Below, piece by piece: positions 8,661-15,015 of a DNA stretch of 15,080 bases. The notes below the pieces were generated by a model. The model had not been told where the DNA came from. It saw only the letters and a list, made by a program, of their open reading frames with translations, and ran no database searches. A program made the position numbers and the translations under genes. How positions within the stretch are numbered: position 1 is the first letter of the stretch; each line of letters opens with the position of its first letter. Source of the stretch: Desulfobacterales bacterium (GTDB taxonomy: Bacteria; Desulfobacterota; Desulfobacteria; Desulfobacterales; JAUWMJ01); contig JAUWMJ010000021.1 in NCBI GenBank assembly GCA_030613225.1, forward strand, positions 1 to 15,080, read 5' to 3'.

Positions 8661-9500
8661 TTGAATAAAAAAAACTTTGATAATCATACAAGCCGCACAT
8701 ATCGCAAAGTACTCACCATTGCAGGATCAGACAGCGGTGGAGGCGCAGGTATTCAGGCTGACCTGAAAACTATCGCTGCAATGGGCTGCTTTGGCATGTC
8801 TGTGATCACAGCCTTGACAGCACAAAATACAAAAGGAGTTACAGGTATCCATGCCGTACCGCCCGATTTTGTGGAAAAGCAGATGGAAGCTGTTTTCTCT
8901 GATATAGGTGTTGATGCTGTGAAGATCGGAATGCTTTACTCTGCTGAACTGATTGAGACAGTAGCACAAGTATTGAAAAAATATAAAATAGATAAAATTG
9001 TCCTTGACCCTGTAATGGTAGCCCAAAGTGGTGATAAACTTCTCCAAGACAATGCCATTGAAGCTGTTAAGATACACCTGATGCCGCTTTCCAGTGTCGT
9101 AACACCCAACCTTCCTGAAGCCTCGGTTTTACTGGATTGCGAATTGCATGATTTTGAGGATATTAAAAAAGGTGCTAAAGATCTGTCCGAATACGGCAGC
9201 CGGAGTGTGCTTATAAAGGGCGGGCACCTTAAAGACAACGACAGTACTGATTTTCTGTATCTTGCCAAAGAAGACAGGTTTGTTATACTGAAAGGAGAGC
9301 GTATAAATACCATAAACAACCATGGAACCGGCTGCACACTCTCTTCGGCAATTGCTTCCTGTATGGCAAAAGGGTGTGAAATTGAAGAAGCTGTAAGAAA
9401 AGCCAAAACATATATCAATGAAGCCATTCGTGCCGGTTCAAAGTATAAAATAGGCCACGGCCATGGTCCTGTACACCACTTCCATAAATTCTGGAAATAG
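8661..9500 (+). CDS. thiD: Hydroxymethylpyrimidine/phosphomethylpyrimidine kinase ThiD
   Basis: Carries out the two phosphorylations from HMP to HMP-PP, the pyrimidine substrate of ThiE. It is a ribokinase-fold enzyme of 279 aa, close to the usual 265-275. Motifs are AGSDSGGGAGIQADLK at 21-36, TALTAQNT at 50-57, DPVM at 116-119, TPNLPEA at 148-154, KGGH at 186-189 and HGTGCT at 221-226. The start is a TTG at 8661: an in-frame TAA lies at 8655-8657 and no ATG or GTG occurs before the conserved core. The AAGGA site is about 14 nt away, rather far, so translation may be modest. It is separated from thiL by the repeat element, so whether it shares the TPP-controlled transcript is unclear. Confidence 0.96.
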   Translation: MNKKNFDNHTSRTYRKVLTIAGSDSGGGAGIQADLKTIAAMGCFGMSVITALTAQNTKGVTGIHAVPPDFVEKQMEAVFSDIGVDAVKIGMLYSAELIETVAQVLKKYKIDKIVLDPVMVAQSGDKLLQDNAIEAVKIHLMPLSSVVTPNLPEASVLLDCELHDFEDIKKGAKDLSEYGSRSVLIKGGHLKDNDSTDFLYLAKEDRFVILKGERINTINNHGTGCTLSSAIASCMAKGCEIEEAVRKAKTYINEAIRAGSKYKIGHGHGPVHHFHKFWK

Positions 9501-9505
9501 CATTT

Positions 9506-10345
9506 TTACTGAAGCCGGTAGTAAATACCTGAAACAATTGCCCACACCAGGACAGCGACAGTAGCGATGATACAGATAACAGCAATTGTTTTATGAACTA
9601 AGCGTTCGGGTTTTTTCTCCTTATAACCCAGAATGAATCCAAAAAGAATGCCTGCAAGAATTCCACCACCATGTCCCCAGTTGTTTATACCAGGAACAAT
9701 AAAACCGAAAAGAAAAAGTCCGATTACCCATCCAACAACCTGCCGGTAAATTGCCTGTCCGTACACTCCACCCCTGCTTTTGCCATAAAAGAGCATTGCG
9801 CCGATCAAACCACATATCGATGCAGAAGCGCCGATAGTAAATAATACACCGGCAATCCAGGATATCCAGAAACCGATGACTCCACCTGCAGTATAAATGA
9901 TAAACATGCGGCTAACACCGAATTCCCGGGCAACCAGCGGAGCCAGCTGTTTGAAAGCAAACATATTAAAAAGAATATGAAGGATGCCACCGTGGAGATA
10001 ATTTGCAGAAAGGAGTGTCCACCAGCGATGGAATCTGTCAACAGGGATGGTTCCTGTTGCTCCTAAAAGCAAAAGGCTATTATTGTCCGGTGATAAAAAA
10101 CTTAGCGGGTTTAAAGAAAAACTTGTTAAGAGTGGATTAAATAAAAGAGAGATTACAAACATCCCGATGTTGACATAGATAACCATTTTGATGAGCTGAT
10201 CTGTATTAAGCAGCCCCCTGGTCAAAAAATTATTCGCCCGCCATGAACCGGGTCCGCGGATATCACAATAAGGGCACCTGAGTTCATCTGAGCTGATCAG
10301 CTTTCCGCAGTTGGGGCACAGGATCGATTTTCGTTTTTGATTCAT
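9506..10345 (-). CDS. Rhomboid-family intramembrane serine protease with zinc ribbon
   Basis: Predicted to cleave membrane proteins within the bilayer. The start is placed at the ATG at 10345 (279 aa). The frame remains open 33 codons further upstream, but that part runs into the repeat cluster, and AAGGTG lies about 10 nt before this ATG. Residues 9-28 form a zinc-ribbon pattern with two CxxC pairs (C10, C13, C24, C27). Several hydrophobic segments follow, from about residue 52 to 275. Rhomboid motifs are HILFN at 123-127, GASASICGL at 172-180 with the catalytic serine probably S174, and NNWGHGGG at 221-228 with the catalytic histidine H225. It is convergent with thiD, with a 5-nt gap and no visible terminator. 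Substrates are unknown. Confidence 0.9.
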   Translation of the reverse strand: MNQKRKSILCPNCGKLISSDELRCPYCDIRGPGSWRANNFLTRGLLNTDQLIKMVIYVNIGMFVISLLFNPLLTSFSLNPLSFLSPDNNSLLLLGATGTIPVDRFHRWWTLLSANYLHGGILHILFNMFAFKQLAPLVAREFGVSRMFIIYTAGGVIGFWISWIAGVLFTIGASASICGLIGAMLFYGKSRGGVYGQAIYRQVVGWVIGLFLFGFIVPGINNWGHGGGILAGILFGFILGYKEKKPERLVHKTIAVICIIATVAVLVWAIVSGIYYRLQ

Positions 10346-10360
10346 TATAAACAAGCACCT

Positions 10361-10380
10361 TGATGAACTCGTAAAAAGTC
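10361..10380 (+). repeat. Solo end of a TCGTAAAAAGTC element
   Basis: TGATGAACTCGTAAAAAGTC matches the left ends of the two larger elements that follow (TCGTAAAAAGTC at 10403 and 10709), but has no matching inverted partner of its own nearby. It lies just upstream of the rhomboid start. Confidence 0.6.
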
Positions 10381-10395
10381 TTTGAATAAGCGCAG

Positions 10396-10526
10396 GATGG
10401 CGTCGTAAAAAGTCATTTTTCCCCATAGAGCTCGCAGAAAACACAGAGAATAAATTATTTTATTAATTGGTTACCTCTGTGAGCTCCGTGTTCTCTGTGG
10501 TAAATTCGACTTTTTACGACGCCATC
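10396..10526. repeat. MITE-like element with perfect 19-bp terminal inverted repeats
   Basis: GATGGCGTCGTAAAAAGTC at 10396-10414 is exactly inverted at 10508-10526, bounding 131 bp. The interior is non-coding and carries CACAGAGAA-type phrases in both halves (10434-10450 and 10475-10500). There is no transposase, so it is a non-autonomous element or hairpin-forming repeat. Confidence 0.8.
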
Positions 10527-10621
10527 AACATTAAAATTCAACCATAAAGAATCCTTTTGCTAAACACAACAAGTTTTGGTTTAAAAAATTAGCTGGTGAT
10601 TTCTTATCGCAAATCTTTGTG

Positions 10622-10650
10622 TTGCTTAATAAATATAATAATATTATTAT
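10622..10650 (+). promoter_or_regulatory. Predicted promoter for the SLOG gene
   Basis: TTGCTT at 10622-10627 and TATTAT at 10645-10650 are separated by 17 nt in an AT-rich stretch. The downstream gene starts at 10902, with a repeat element in between. The low complexity of the region makes a chance match possible. Confidence 0.4.
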
Positions 10651-10698
10651 AGTTGGTTAAATAGAAGCCCTTAAGTAGATTTGTATCGGAAAATTAAT

Positions 10699-10900
10699 GA
10701 TGACGGTCTCGTAAAAAGTCTCCCGCTTCAGTTCAGCGGGACGTTGTGCTGTATTTCGTAATCATTCAATGTACGATAAGTACGCCTCATGATTACTAAA
10801 TTTGCACGCCCTTCTTGTCCCGCTGCTTTTTAGCTGGGGAATTTGGTCCGCCTGCGGCGGATTACGAAACCGTCTAAATCGGACTTTTTACGAGATCATC
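10699..10900. repeat. Second TCGTAAAAAGTC element abutting the SLOG gene
   Basis: The left end is 10699-10720 (GATGACGGTCTCGTAAAAAG then TC). The right end, 10882-10900 (GACTTTTTACGAGATCATC), is its inverse apart from a 3-nt indel. Internal hairpins include GTAATCAT/ATGATTAC and TCCGCC-TGC-GGCGGA. There is no ORF. The right end stops 1 nt before the ATG of the SLOG protein gene. Confidence 0.75.
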
Positions 10901-10901
10901 A

Positions 10902-11723
10902 ATGATTAAAAAGATAATTTCGGGCGGTCAAACAGGAGCGGATCAGGCAGCGATTGATGTAGCCATAAACCTTGGCATTCCTTATGGAGGCTGGTGGCCC
11001 AAGGGGCGAAAAACTGAAAAGGGACCTTTGCCTGACAAATACCTGTTGCAGGAGTTGCCTGACAGCCGTTACTCAAAAAGAACCGAAAAAAATGTTATAG
11101 ACTCTGACGGCACGTTGATTATGTCACACGGCAAACTCACCGGGGGCTCGGAATTAACCAGGGAAATTGCTGAAAAAAATAATCGCCCATGTCTCCATAT
11201 AGACTTGAATAAAACTATTGTTTTTAAGGCCGCCGGACAGATCAAAACATGGATCGAAACATATAAAATTGAAGTGTTGAACATTGCGGGCCCAAGAGAA
11301 AGCAACGACCCCAAAATATACAAAGCTACCGGAGAAGTCCTTGAAACCGTTTTACATCTTGATATTATCGATTTCTCGATGTCTGATCCATTTTCTGCTG
11401 TTAACAGCCACAGCTTATCAACATCCGACCTTCCCAGAACAGTTGACAGGGCAGTGAATATGCTCCTTTCCGAGCTTTCCTTTAAGGAAAAGACAAGACT
11501 CGCTAACATGCCGGAAGAAAAGTTAACCGATTTAAGACTATCCCTTGGCATAAGTATAAAAGATACATTCAGATTGGAGGAGGAAAATAAAGACCTGCTG
11601 AAATCCTGCAGATTTCTTTCAGAAAGCGGCAGGTTCATGGAAGAGGATGCCGCTTTAATCATCATAAAGGAATTATGGAAAAAACTGAAAAAGAAAAAAA
11701 ATGTGATGAGAATAGTGAAATAA
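10902..11723 (+). CDS. cpSLOG (YpsA-like, 'putative molybdenum carrier') protein with helical C-terminal domain
   Basis: A 273-aa soluble protein. Residues 1-155 match the putative molybdenum carrier/cpSLOG family, a Rossmann-like fold thought to bind nucleotides or related ligands: ISGGQTGADQAA at 6-17, YGGWWPKGR at 28-36, GTLIMSHGKLTGGSELT at 70-86, and IAGPRESN at 128-135. Despite the family name, molybdenum binding is not established. Residues about 175-263 form a separate, mostly helical domain (DLPRTVDRAVNMLLSELSFK, LANMPEEKLTDLRLSLG, ALIIIKELWKKL) that resembles DUF6794. The C-terminus is very lysine-rich. There is no strong ribosome site, only GAG 8 nt before the ATG inside the end of the repeat element. 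The gene stands alone. SLOG domains often occur in defence and signalling systems, but nothing here proves such a role. Confidence 0.85.
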   Translation: MIKKIISGGQTGADQAAIDVAINLGIPYGGWWPKGRKTEKGPLPDKYLLQELPDSRYSKRTEKNVIDSDGTLIMSHGKLTGGSELTREIAEKNNRPCLHIDLNKTIVFKAAGQIKTWIETYKIEVLNIAGPRESNDPKIYKATGEVLETVLHLDIIDFSMSDPFSAVNSHSLSTSDLPRTVDRAVNMLLSELSFKEKTRLANMPEEKLTDLRLSLGISIKDTFRLEEENKDLLKSCRFLSESGRFMEEDAALIIIKELWKKLKKKKNVMRIVK

Positions 11724-11794
11724 TAAAAAATGTAATATATTAAAGTTTTTTTTTGTTTTACCGATATTATACAAAGCATCGTCAAGGTCTCAAC

Positions 11795-11824
11795 TTGACA
11801 ATATCAGCTATTGACTAATATTAT
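11795..11824 (+). promoter_or_regulatory. Predicted promoter of the PHP gene
   Basis: A perfect -35 TTGACA at 11795-11800 and TATTAT at 11819-11824 are separated by 18 nt. They lie about 78 nt upstream of the PHP-family start codon. Confidence 0.5.
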
Positions 11825-11901
11825 TTCATACAGCGCAAGGGCCCAAGGTGTTATCTTTTATTCTTTGAGAAACTTCAGCCTTTGCGGGAGAATTAAAAAA
11901 T

Positions 11902-12798
11902 ATGGACACTACGAATAGAATACAGTTTAAAAAACCAAATCTTCCTGAGCTAATCAGGCAATATACAGTTGTAGATCTTCATTTTCACACGCATTATTCA
12001 GATGGAAACAACTCAATTGAAGAAATCGCTAAACAGGCCGGAAAACTTGGCATAGGAGTCGCAATCACAGACCATAATGAAATCCAAGGGGCTGTTGAAA
12101 TCGATTCTTATAAAGATGTTCTGAGCATTCCAGGTATTGAAATAACATCAAAAGAAGGGACCCATATCCTTGTCTACTTTTATGATGTTAAGAGCTTGAA
12201 ACGATTTTATAAAAACGATGTGAAACCATTCCTTGGAGATACTATTATGAGCTCAACTTCTCTGAAGATGGAAGAAATAATAGGACGCGCCGGGGCATTT
12301 AAGACGATTACTGTTTTCCCTCATCCTTATTCCCCTGTTTTTACCGGAATTCAAAACTCTTATTTTCCGGAAGAGCGACTGAACCGATTGTTTAAAATGA
12401 TTGACGGTGTTGAAGTGATCAATTCAGGCAATCTTAAAAAATGGAACCTGAAATGCGCTTTGCTTGGTTTTAATCTTAATAAAGCAATTGCAGGCGGAAG
12501 TGATGGTCACACCCTGGTCTATTTAGGCAAAGTTGTAAGTTATGCTCATTGTAAAAATAGCAGGAAAGCCTTTCTTGATGCTGTAAGGAAAAAACAGAAC
12601 AAAGTAATCGGAAAAGAGATTAACATGCTCAGAAAGGTTACATCCAACGGTCGGAAACTTAGAACAAGTCTTAAAAATTATCCTGATCTTGTTGAAAAGA
12701 ATCTAAAATATGGCTATACAGTTATCAATTTGAAATCAAAACGACTGAAAGATAATGTTAAACGCAGAATTAATGGGAAAATAAGTAAAATCATATAA
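11902..12798 (+). CDS. PHP-domain metal-dependent phosphoesterase
   Basis: A 298-aa protein of the PHP family, which hydrolyses phosphoesters (for example nucleoside 3',5'-bisphosphates or short oligonucleotides) with a multi-metal site. Putative metal ligands are all visible: DLHFHTHYSDG at 25-35 (H27, H29), TDHNE at 56-60 (D57, H58), GIE with E80, H88, FPHP with H141, and GGSDGH at 198-203 (D201, H203). After about residue 215 the chain is rich in lysine and arginine and has no recognised domain, so nucleic-acid binding is possible. GGGAG precedes the ATG at a spacing of about 12 nt. It is a single gene whose last 8 bases overlap the 3' end of the convergent NAS-like gene. The substrate is unknown. 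Confidence 0.9.
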   Translation: MDTTNRIQFKKPNLPELIRQYTVVDLHFHTHYSDGNNSIEEIAKQAGKLGIGVAITDHNEIQGAVEIDSYKDVLSIPGIEITSKEGTHILVYFYDVKSLKRFYKNDVKPFLGDTIMSSTSLKMEEIIGRAGAFKTITVFPHPYSPVFTGIQNSYFPEERLNRLFKMIDGVEVINSGNLKKWNLKCALLGFNLNKAIAGGSDGHTLVYLGKVVSYAHCKNSRKAFLDAVRKKQNKVIGKEINMLRKVTSNGRKLRTSLKNYPDLVEKNLKYGYTVINLKSKRLKDNVKRRINGKISKII

Positions 12799-13672
12799 GC
12801 TCTGCAAATACGATCGTATTATTAACACGCCCTGTGGGAAGAACCTGACTGATAATTTTAAACCCTTTTATATCGTCAGGCTGAACCGGTTTATACAGGA
12901 CGGCACGCATTCCTGTATAAGTTCGGAAAACTACCGGAACATTCTTTTTACGCTTTTTCAAAACTTCTCTAAGGCTTTTAAAAATCCTGGCTTTGGGTTC
13001 TGCAAGGGCCGAAACCAGCACCATATCCCAATCGATTTCTCTAAGATTAGAGTCATCTCCACGGATGATTTTGATCTTCTTTTCCAGTCCAAGGCATTTA
13101 ATCACTTTTTTCGACAATTCAACGGTTTTGCCCGAAATGTCCAGCCCAACAGATCTAAGTCTATAGAGACGGCTCATGAGAACCAGGCTTATGGGCACAG
13201 GGCCGCACCCGATAAATACCAGTGTGCTGTCTGCTTTAATATGCATGGCCTCGATCTGGTTTCTTACAAGGGCCTCATATCGTGGATAAAGGGGAAAAGA
13301 TTTTAACGTTTCCCACGGTGAGTGTGATTTAAGCAGGTTTTTTGCCAGTTGAATCTCATGAATATCAAAAAATGTTGAATAATACGAGCGAATCAAAGGC
13401 AGTTCCGCCCGTATGTCAGGTTCTTCCAGGATAAGGCCGGCAAGATTACCCCCGGCCTCCATATGGGCGAGATCGTCCAGAAGCTGATATAGTCGATAAA
13501 GATCTTCAGGCTTGAGAGCCTCAAGCATCTTTTTGGTATAACCTTTAATATTTCCGGCAAATGCCATGATATGTGGTTTTATTATTTCAAGGCTGGCCCG
13601 GCAGTTTTTACAGCAGCCCAAAAAGTCGTGTTCAATCAGTTCGTGCTGGTGGGAATAGTTGATATCATGCAT
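12791..13672 (-). CDS. Nicotianamine-synthase-like enzyme (opine metallophore family)
   Basis: A 293-aa SAM-dependent methyltransferase-fold protein resembling nicotianamine synthases (PF03059), including bacterial CntL-type enzymes that move the aminobutyrate group of SAM onto an amino acid. Seen: FIGCGPVPIS at 153-162 (SAM-binding loop), GLDIS at 176-180, VSALAEPK at 220-227, and RTYTGMRAVLYKPV at 250-263. An N-terminal helical part contains SYYSTFFDIHEIQLAK. The N-terminus also has HDFLGCCKNC (C20, C21, C24), a possible metal or Fe-S site. The substrate and product cannot be read from sequence. No opine dehydrogenase or metallophore transporter is in the window. The ATG at 13672 has only a weak GAGAG site but lies about 32 nt after a good promoter. 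The 5' end is duplicated further right. Confidence 0.78.
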   Translation of the reverse strand: MHDINYSHQHELIEHDFLGCCKNCRASLEIIKPHIMAFAGNIKGYTKKMLEALKPEDLYRLYQLLDDLAHMEAGGNLAGLILEEPDIRAELPLIRSYYSTFFDIHEIQLAKNLLKSHSPWETLKSFPLYPRYEALVRNQIEAMHIKADSTLVFIGCGPVPISLVLMSRLYRLRSVGLDISGKTVELSKKVIKCLGLEKKIKIIRGDDSNLREIDWDMVLVSALAEPKARIFKSLREVLKKRKKNVPVVFRTYTGMRAVLYKPVQPDDIKGFKIISQVLPTGRVNNTIVFAELI

Positions 13673-13903
13673 TGTGTGTGTTTCTCTCGCTTTTTGAAAG
13701 GAATAACCTGACTATAACGCCAAAACGCAAAAATGTCAAAAACCCCCTTCTCCCCTGTCCTGCGACTTGTCAGGGCGTCTTGTCGGGGCGTACTTGAAAA
13801 GCGTAGCCTGAAGCTTGAAGAGCGTAGCCTGAAGCTTGAAGAGCGTAGCCTGAAGCTTGAAAGCGTAGCCTGAAGCTTGAAAGCGTAGCCTGAAGCTTGA
13901 AAA
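13593..13903. repeat. Direct repeat copy 1: NAS-like 5' end, promoter and repeat array
   Basis: From 13593 through the first 26 codons of the NAS-like gene, its promoter and the repeat array, this segment recurs at 14796 with an offset of 1203 bp and roughly 90% or higher identity by eye. Only one difference occurs within the 80 coding bases; small indels and substitutions occur upstream. Confidence 0.85.
13711..13739 (-). promoter_or_regulatory. Promoter of the NAS-like gene (copy 1)
   Basis: On the minus strand, TTGACA (13739-13734) and TATAGT (13716-13711) are separated by exactly 17 nt. The predicted transcription start is near 13704, giving a leader of about 32 nt to the ATG at 13672. 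Confidence 0.7.
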
Positions 13904-13921
13904 GCGTGGTCTGAAGCCTTT
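13801..13921. repeat. Tandem repeat array, 20-21 bp period
   Basis: Five near-identical units of GCGTAGCCTGAAGCTTGAA plus 1-2 bases (starts at 13801, 13822, 13843, 13863 and 13883) and a degenerate sixth unit from 13904 (GCGTGGTCTGAAGCC). There are no unique spacers, so it is not a CRISPR. The array starts about 60 bp upstream of the -35 box of the NAS-like promoter. Forward and reverse frames through it stay open only because of the repeat. Confidence 0.9.
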
Positions 13922-13987
13922 AGGCAAAGCATGGATCTTTCAATGTGCCTGCAAGTCGTTTTGGAAACAATGTTTTAAAATAATCTA

Positions 13988-14398
13988 TTAAGTTTCCTTA
14001 AGCCAATTTTCTACGACCAGGTTATTTATTCTTGAAAAATGGCGAGTATTGGCCGTGACCATGATGCATTTATTCGTAATTGCAGATGATGCGATCAAGA
14101 CATCTTCAATGCCTATGCTCTGGCCGGTTTTTCGCATGTCCGCCAGAATATCTCCTGCTATCAGCGCATCATTTTTTTTAAGGGGGATAACCTTTACTCT
14201 GGAAATTATCTCCTCGTTTATTTTTGACCAAAACACTTCAGAATCCTCTCGGAGCATACTACCAAAGCGTAATTCCATAACGCAGATACATGAAGTGAGC
14301 AGGGCATGAGAAGGCTTTGACTGCAATTGAGATAGCAGATATGGATTTGGACGCTTTTTAACAAGCTCACTTAGAATGTTTGTATCCAGAAGGTACAT
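13988..14398 (-). CDS. vapC: VapC-type PIN-domain toxin
   Basis: A 136-aa PIN-domain ribonuclease, the toxin of a type II toxin-antitoxin pair that probably cleaves RNA such as tRNA or mRNA. Acidic active-site residues are in the expected places: LLDTNILSE at 3-11 (D5), CVMELRFG at 39-46 (E42), IGIEDVLIA at 95-103 (D99), and VTANTRHF at 114-121 (N117). The ATG overlaps the last base of the antitoxin stop (TAATG), so the two are translationally coupled. The antitoxin is Phd/YefM-like, a common partner for this PIN subfamily. The pair lies between two direct copies of the NAS-like 5' region. No terminator is visible after the stop. Confidence 0.92.
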   Translation of the reverse strand: MYLLDTNILSELVKKRPNPYLLSQLQSKPSHALLTSCICVMELRFGSMLREDSEVFWSKINEEIISRVKVIPLKKNDALIAGDILADMRKTGQSIGIEDVLIASSAITNKCIMVTANTRHFSRINNLVVENWLKET

Positions 14399-14673
14399 TA
14401 CTCGGCGGGTGCTTCTCCCAGGATTCTTGGTACATGCATCGACCGATCTTGAACGATACGTTCCATGGCATCAAAAAAAGGATCGTCATCTTTCAGCCAT
14501 CCTTGCGCATTGCTCAGGTGCACGGCGAATTCCTCTACAGGTACTAAACGGGCCATCGGCTTACCTCTTTTTGTGATTAGTATATGCATTTTACGATAAG
14601 CTACCTGACCCAAAAGTTCGGAAAAGTGCTTTTTGGCCTCTGCAACATTTACAGTTTCTTCATCCACGTTCAT
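14398..14673 (-). CDS. Phd/YefM-family antitoxin
   Basis: A 91-aa antitoxin that should bind and neutralise the adjacent PIN toxin and repress the shared operon. The N-terminal DNA-binding part shows the Phd/YefM pattern: VNVAEAKKHFSELLGQV at about 8-24 and ILITKRGKPMARLVPVEEF at about 31-49. The C-terminal part (LKDDDPFFDAMERIVQDRSM) is the likely toxin-binding region. The start is uncertain: a strong AAAGGAGA site lies only 1 nt before the ATG at 14673 but 7 nt before an in-frame GTG at 14667 (codon 3), so GTG is the better start (89 aa). It is one base into the toxin start. Confidence 0.92.
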   Translation of the reverse strand: MNVDEETVNVAEAKKHFSELLGQVAYRKMHILITKRGKPMARLVPVEEFAVHLSNAQGWLKDDDPFFDAMERIVQDRSMHVPRILGEAPAE

Positions 14674-14722
14674 TCTCCTTTACCAGGAATCATGGTCATG
14701 ATGACCCAAAAAATAAAAAATG

Positions 14723-14875
14723 TCAAATAGAAAACCCGAGAAAAGAACAATCATTTGCTTTCTCCTCATTCCCGGTTTTGTTCCATTTTACGTTTCTGGC
14801 CCGGCAGTTTTTACAGCAGCCCAACAAGTCGTGTTCAATCAGTTCGTGCTGGTGGGAATAGTTGATATCATGCAT
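14723..14875 (-). pseudogene. Truncated copy of the NAS-like gene (50 codons)
   Basis: The first 26 residues repeat the N-terminus of the NAS-like protein with one change (F17 to L), including the GCCKNC motif. After that the sequence is unrelated and stops at codon 51. It keeps its own start codon and promoter and lies 49 nt upstream of the antitoxin start. It is most simply a broken gene end left by a duplication or insertion, but a 50-aa peptide could still be made. Confidence 0.75.
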
Positions 14876-14913
14876 TATGTGTTTTCTCTCGCTTTTTTGA
14901 AAGGAATAACTTA

Positions 14914-14942
14914 ATTATAACGCCAAAACGCTAAAATGTCAA
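14914..14942 (-). promoter_or_regulatory. Perfect-consensus promoter (copy 2), pointing at the toxin-antitoxin pair
   Basis: On the minus strand, TTGACA (14942-14937), a 17-nt spacer and TATAAT (14919-14914) give a perfect sigma70 consensus. This is the duplicated NAS-like promoter with its -10 improved from TATAGT to TATAAT. It reads into the truncated 50-codon frame and then the antitoxin and toxin. Confidence 0.8.
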
Positions 14943-15015
14943 AAAGTCCCTTACCCTTGTCCTGCGACTTGTCATGGCGTCTCGTCAGGGCGTCTTGTCG
15001 GGGCGTCTTGTCGGG

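Noticed and set aside
8936..9427. 163-aa minus-strand frame opposite thiD
   Set aside because: Lies wholly antisense to a well-conserved thiD and is rich in serine and threonine, as expected of a shadow frame.
10346..10444. 33-residue N-terminal extension of the rhomboid
   Set aside because: It would be encoded by the repeat cluster; the ATG at 10345 has a ribosome site and is followed directly by the zinc ribbon.
11724..11770. Intrinsic terminator after the SLOG gene
   Set aside because: There is a T9 run, but no GC-containing stem precedes it.
11069..11785. 238-aa minus-strand frame opposite the SLOG gene
   Set aside because: Antisense shadow; the forward frame carries clear family motifs and the reverse peptide does not.
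13801..13921. CRISPR array
   Set aside because: Units are directly adjacent with no unique spacers and a 20-21 bp period; no cas genes are nearby.
13636..13932. Open frames on the minus strand through the tandem repeats giving SFRLRS- or FKLQATL-type repeated peptides
   Set aside because: They exist only because the repeat unit lacks stops in these frames; there is no ribosome site, they overlap the NAS-like promoter, and the peptide composition is not protein-like.
14049..14309. 86-aa plus-strand frame over the PIN toxin
   Set aside because: Antisense to the toxin, which has the conserved PIN residues and coupled antitoxin; no ribosome site in the forward direction.
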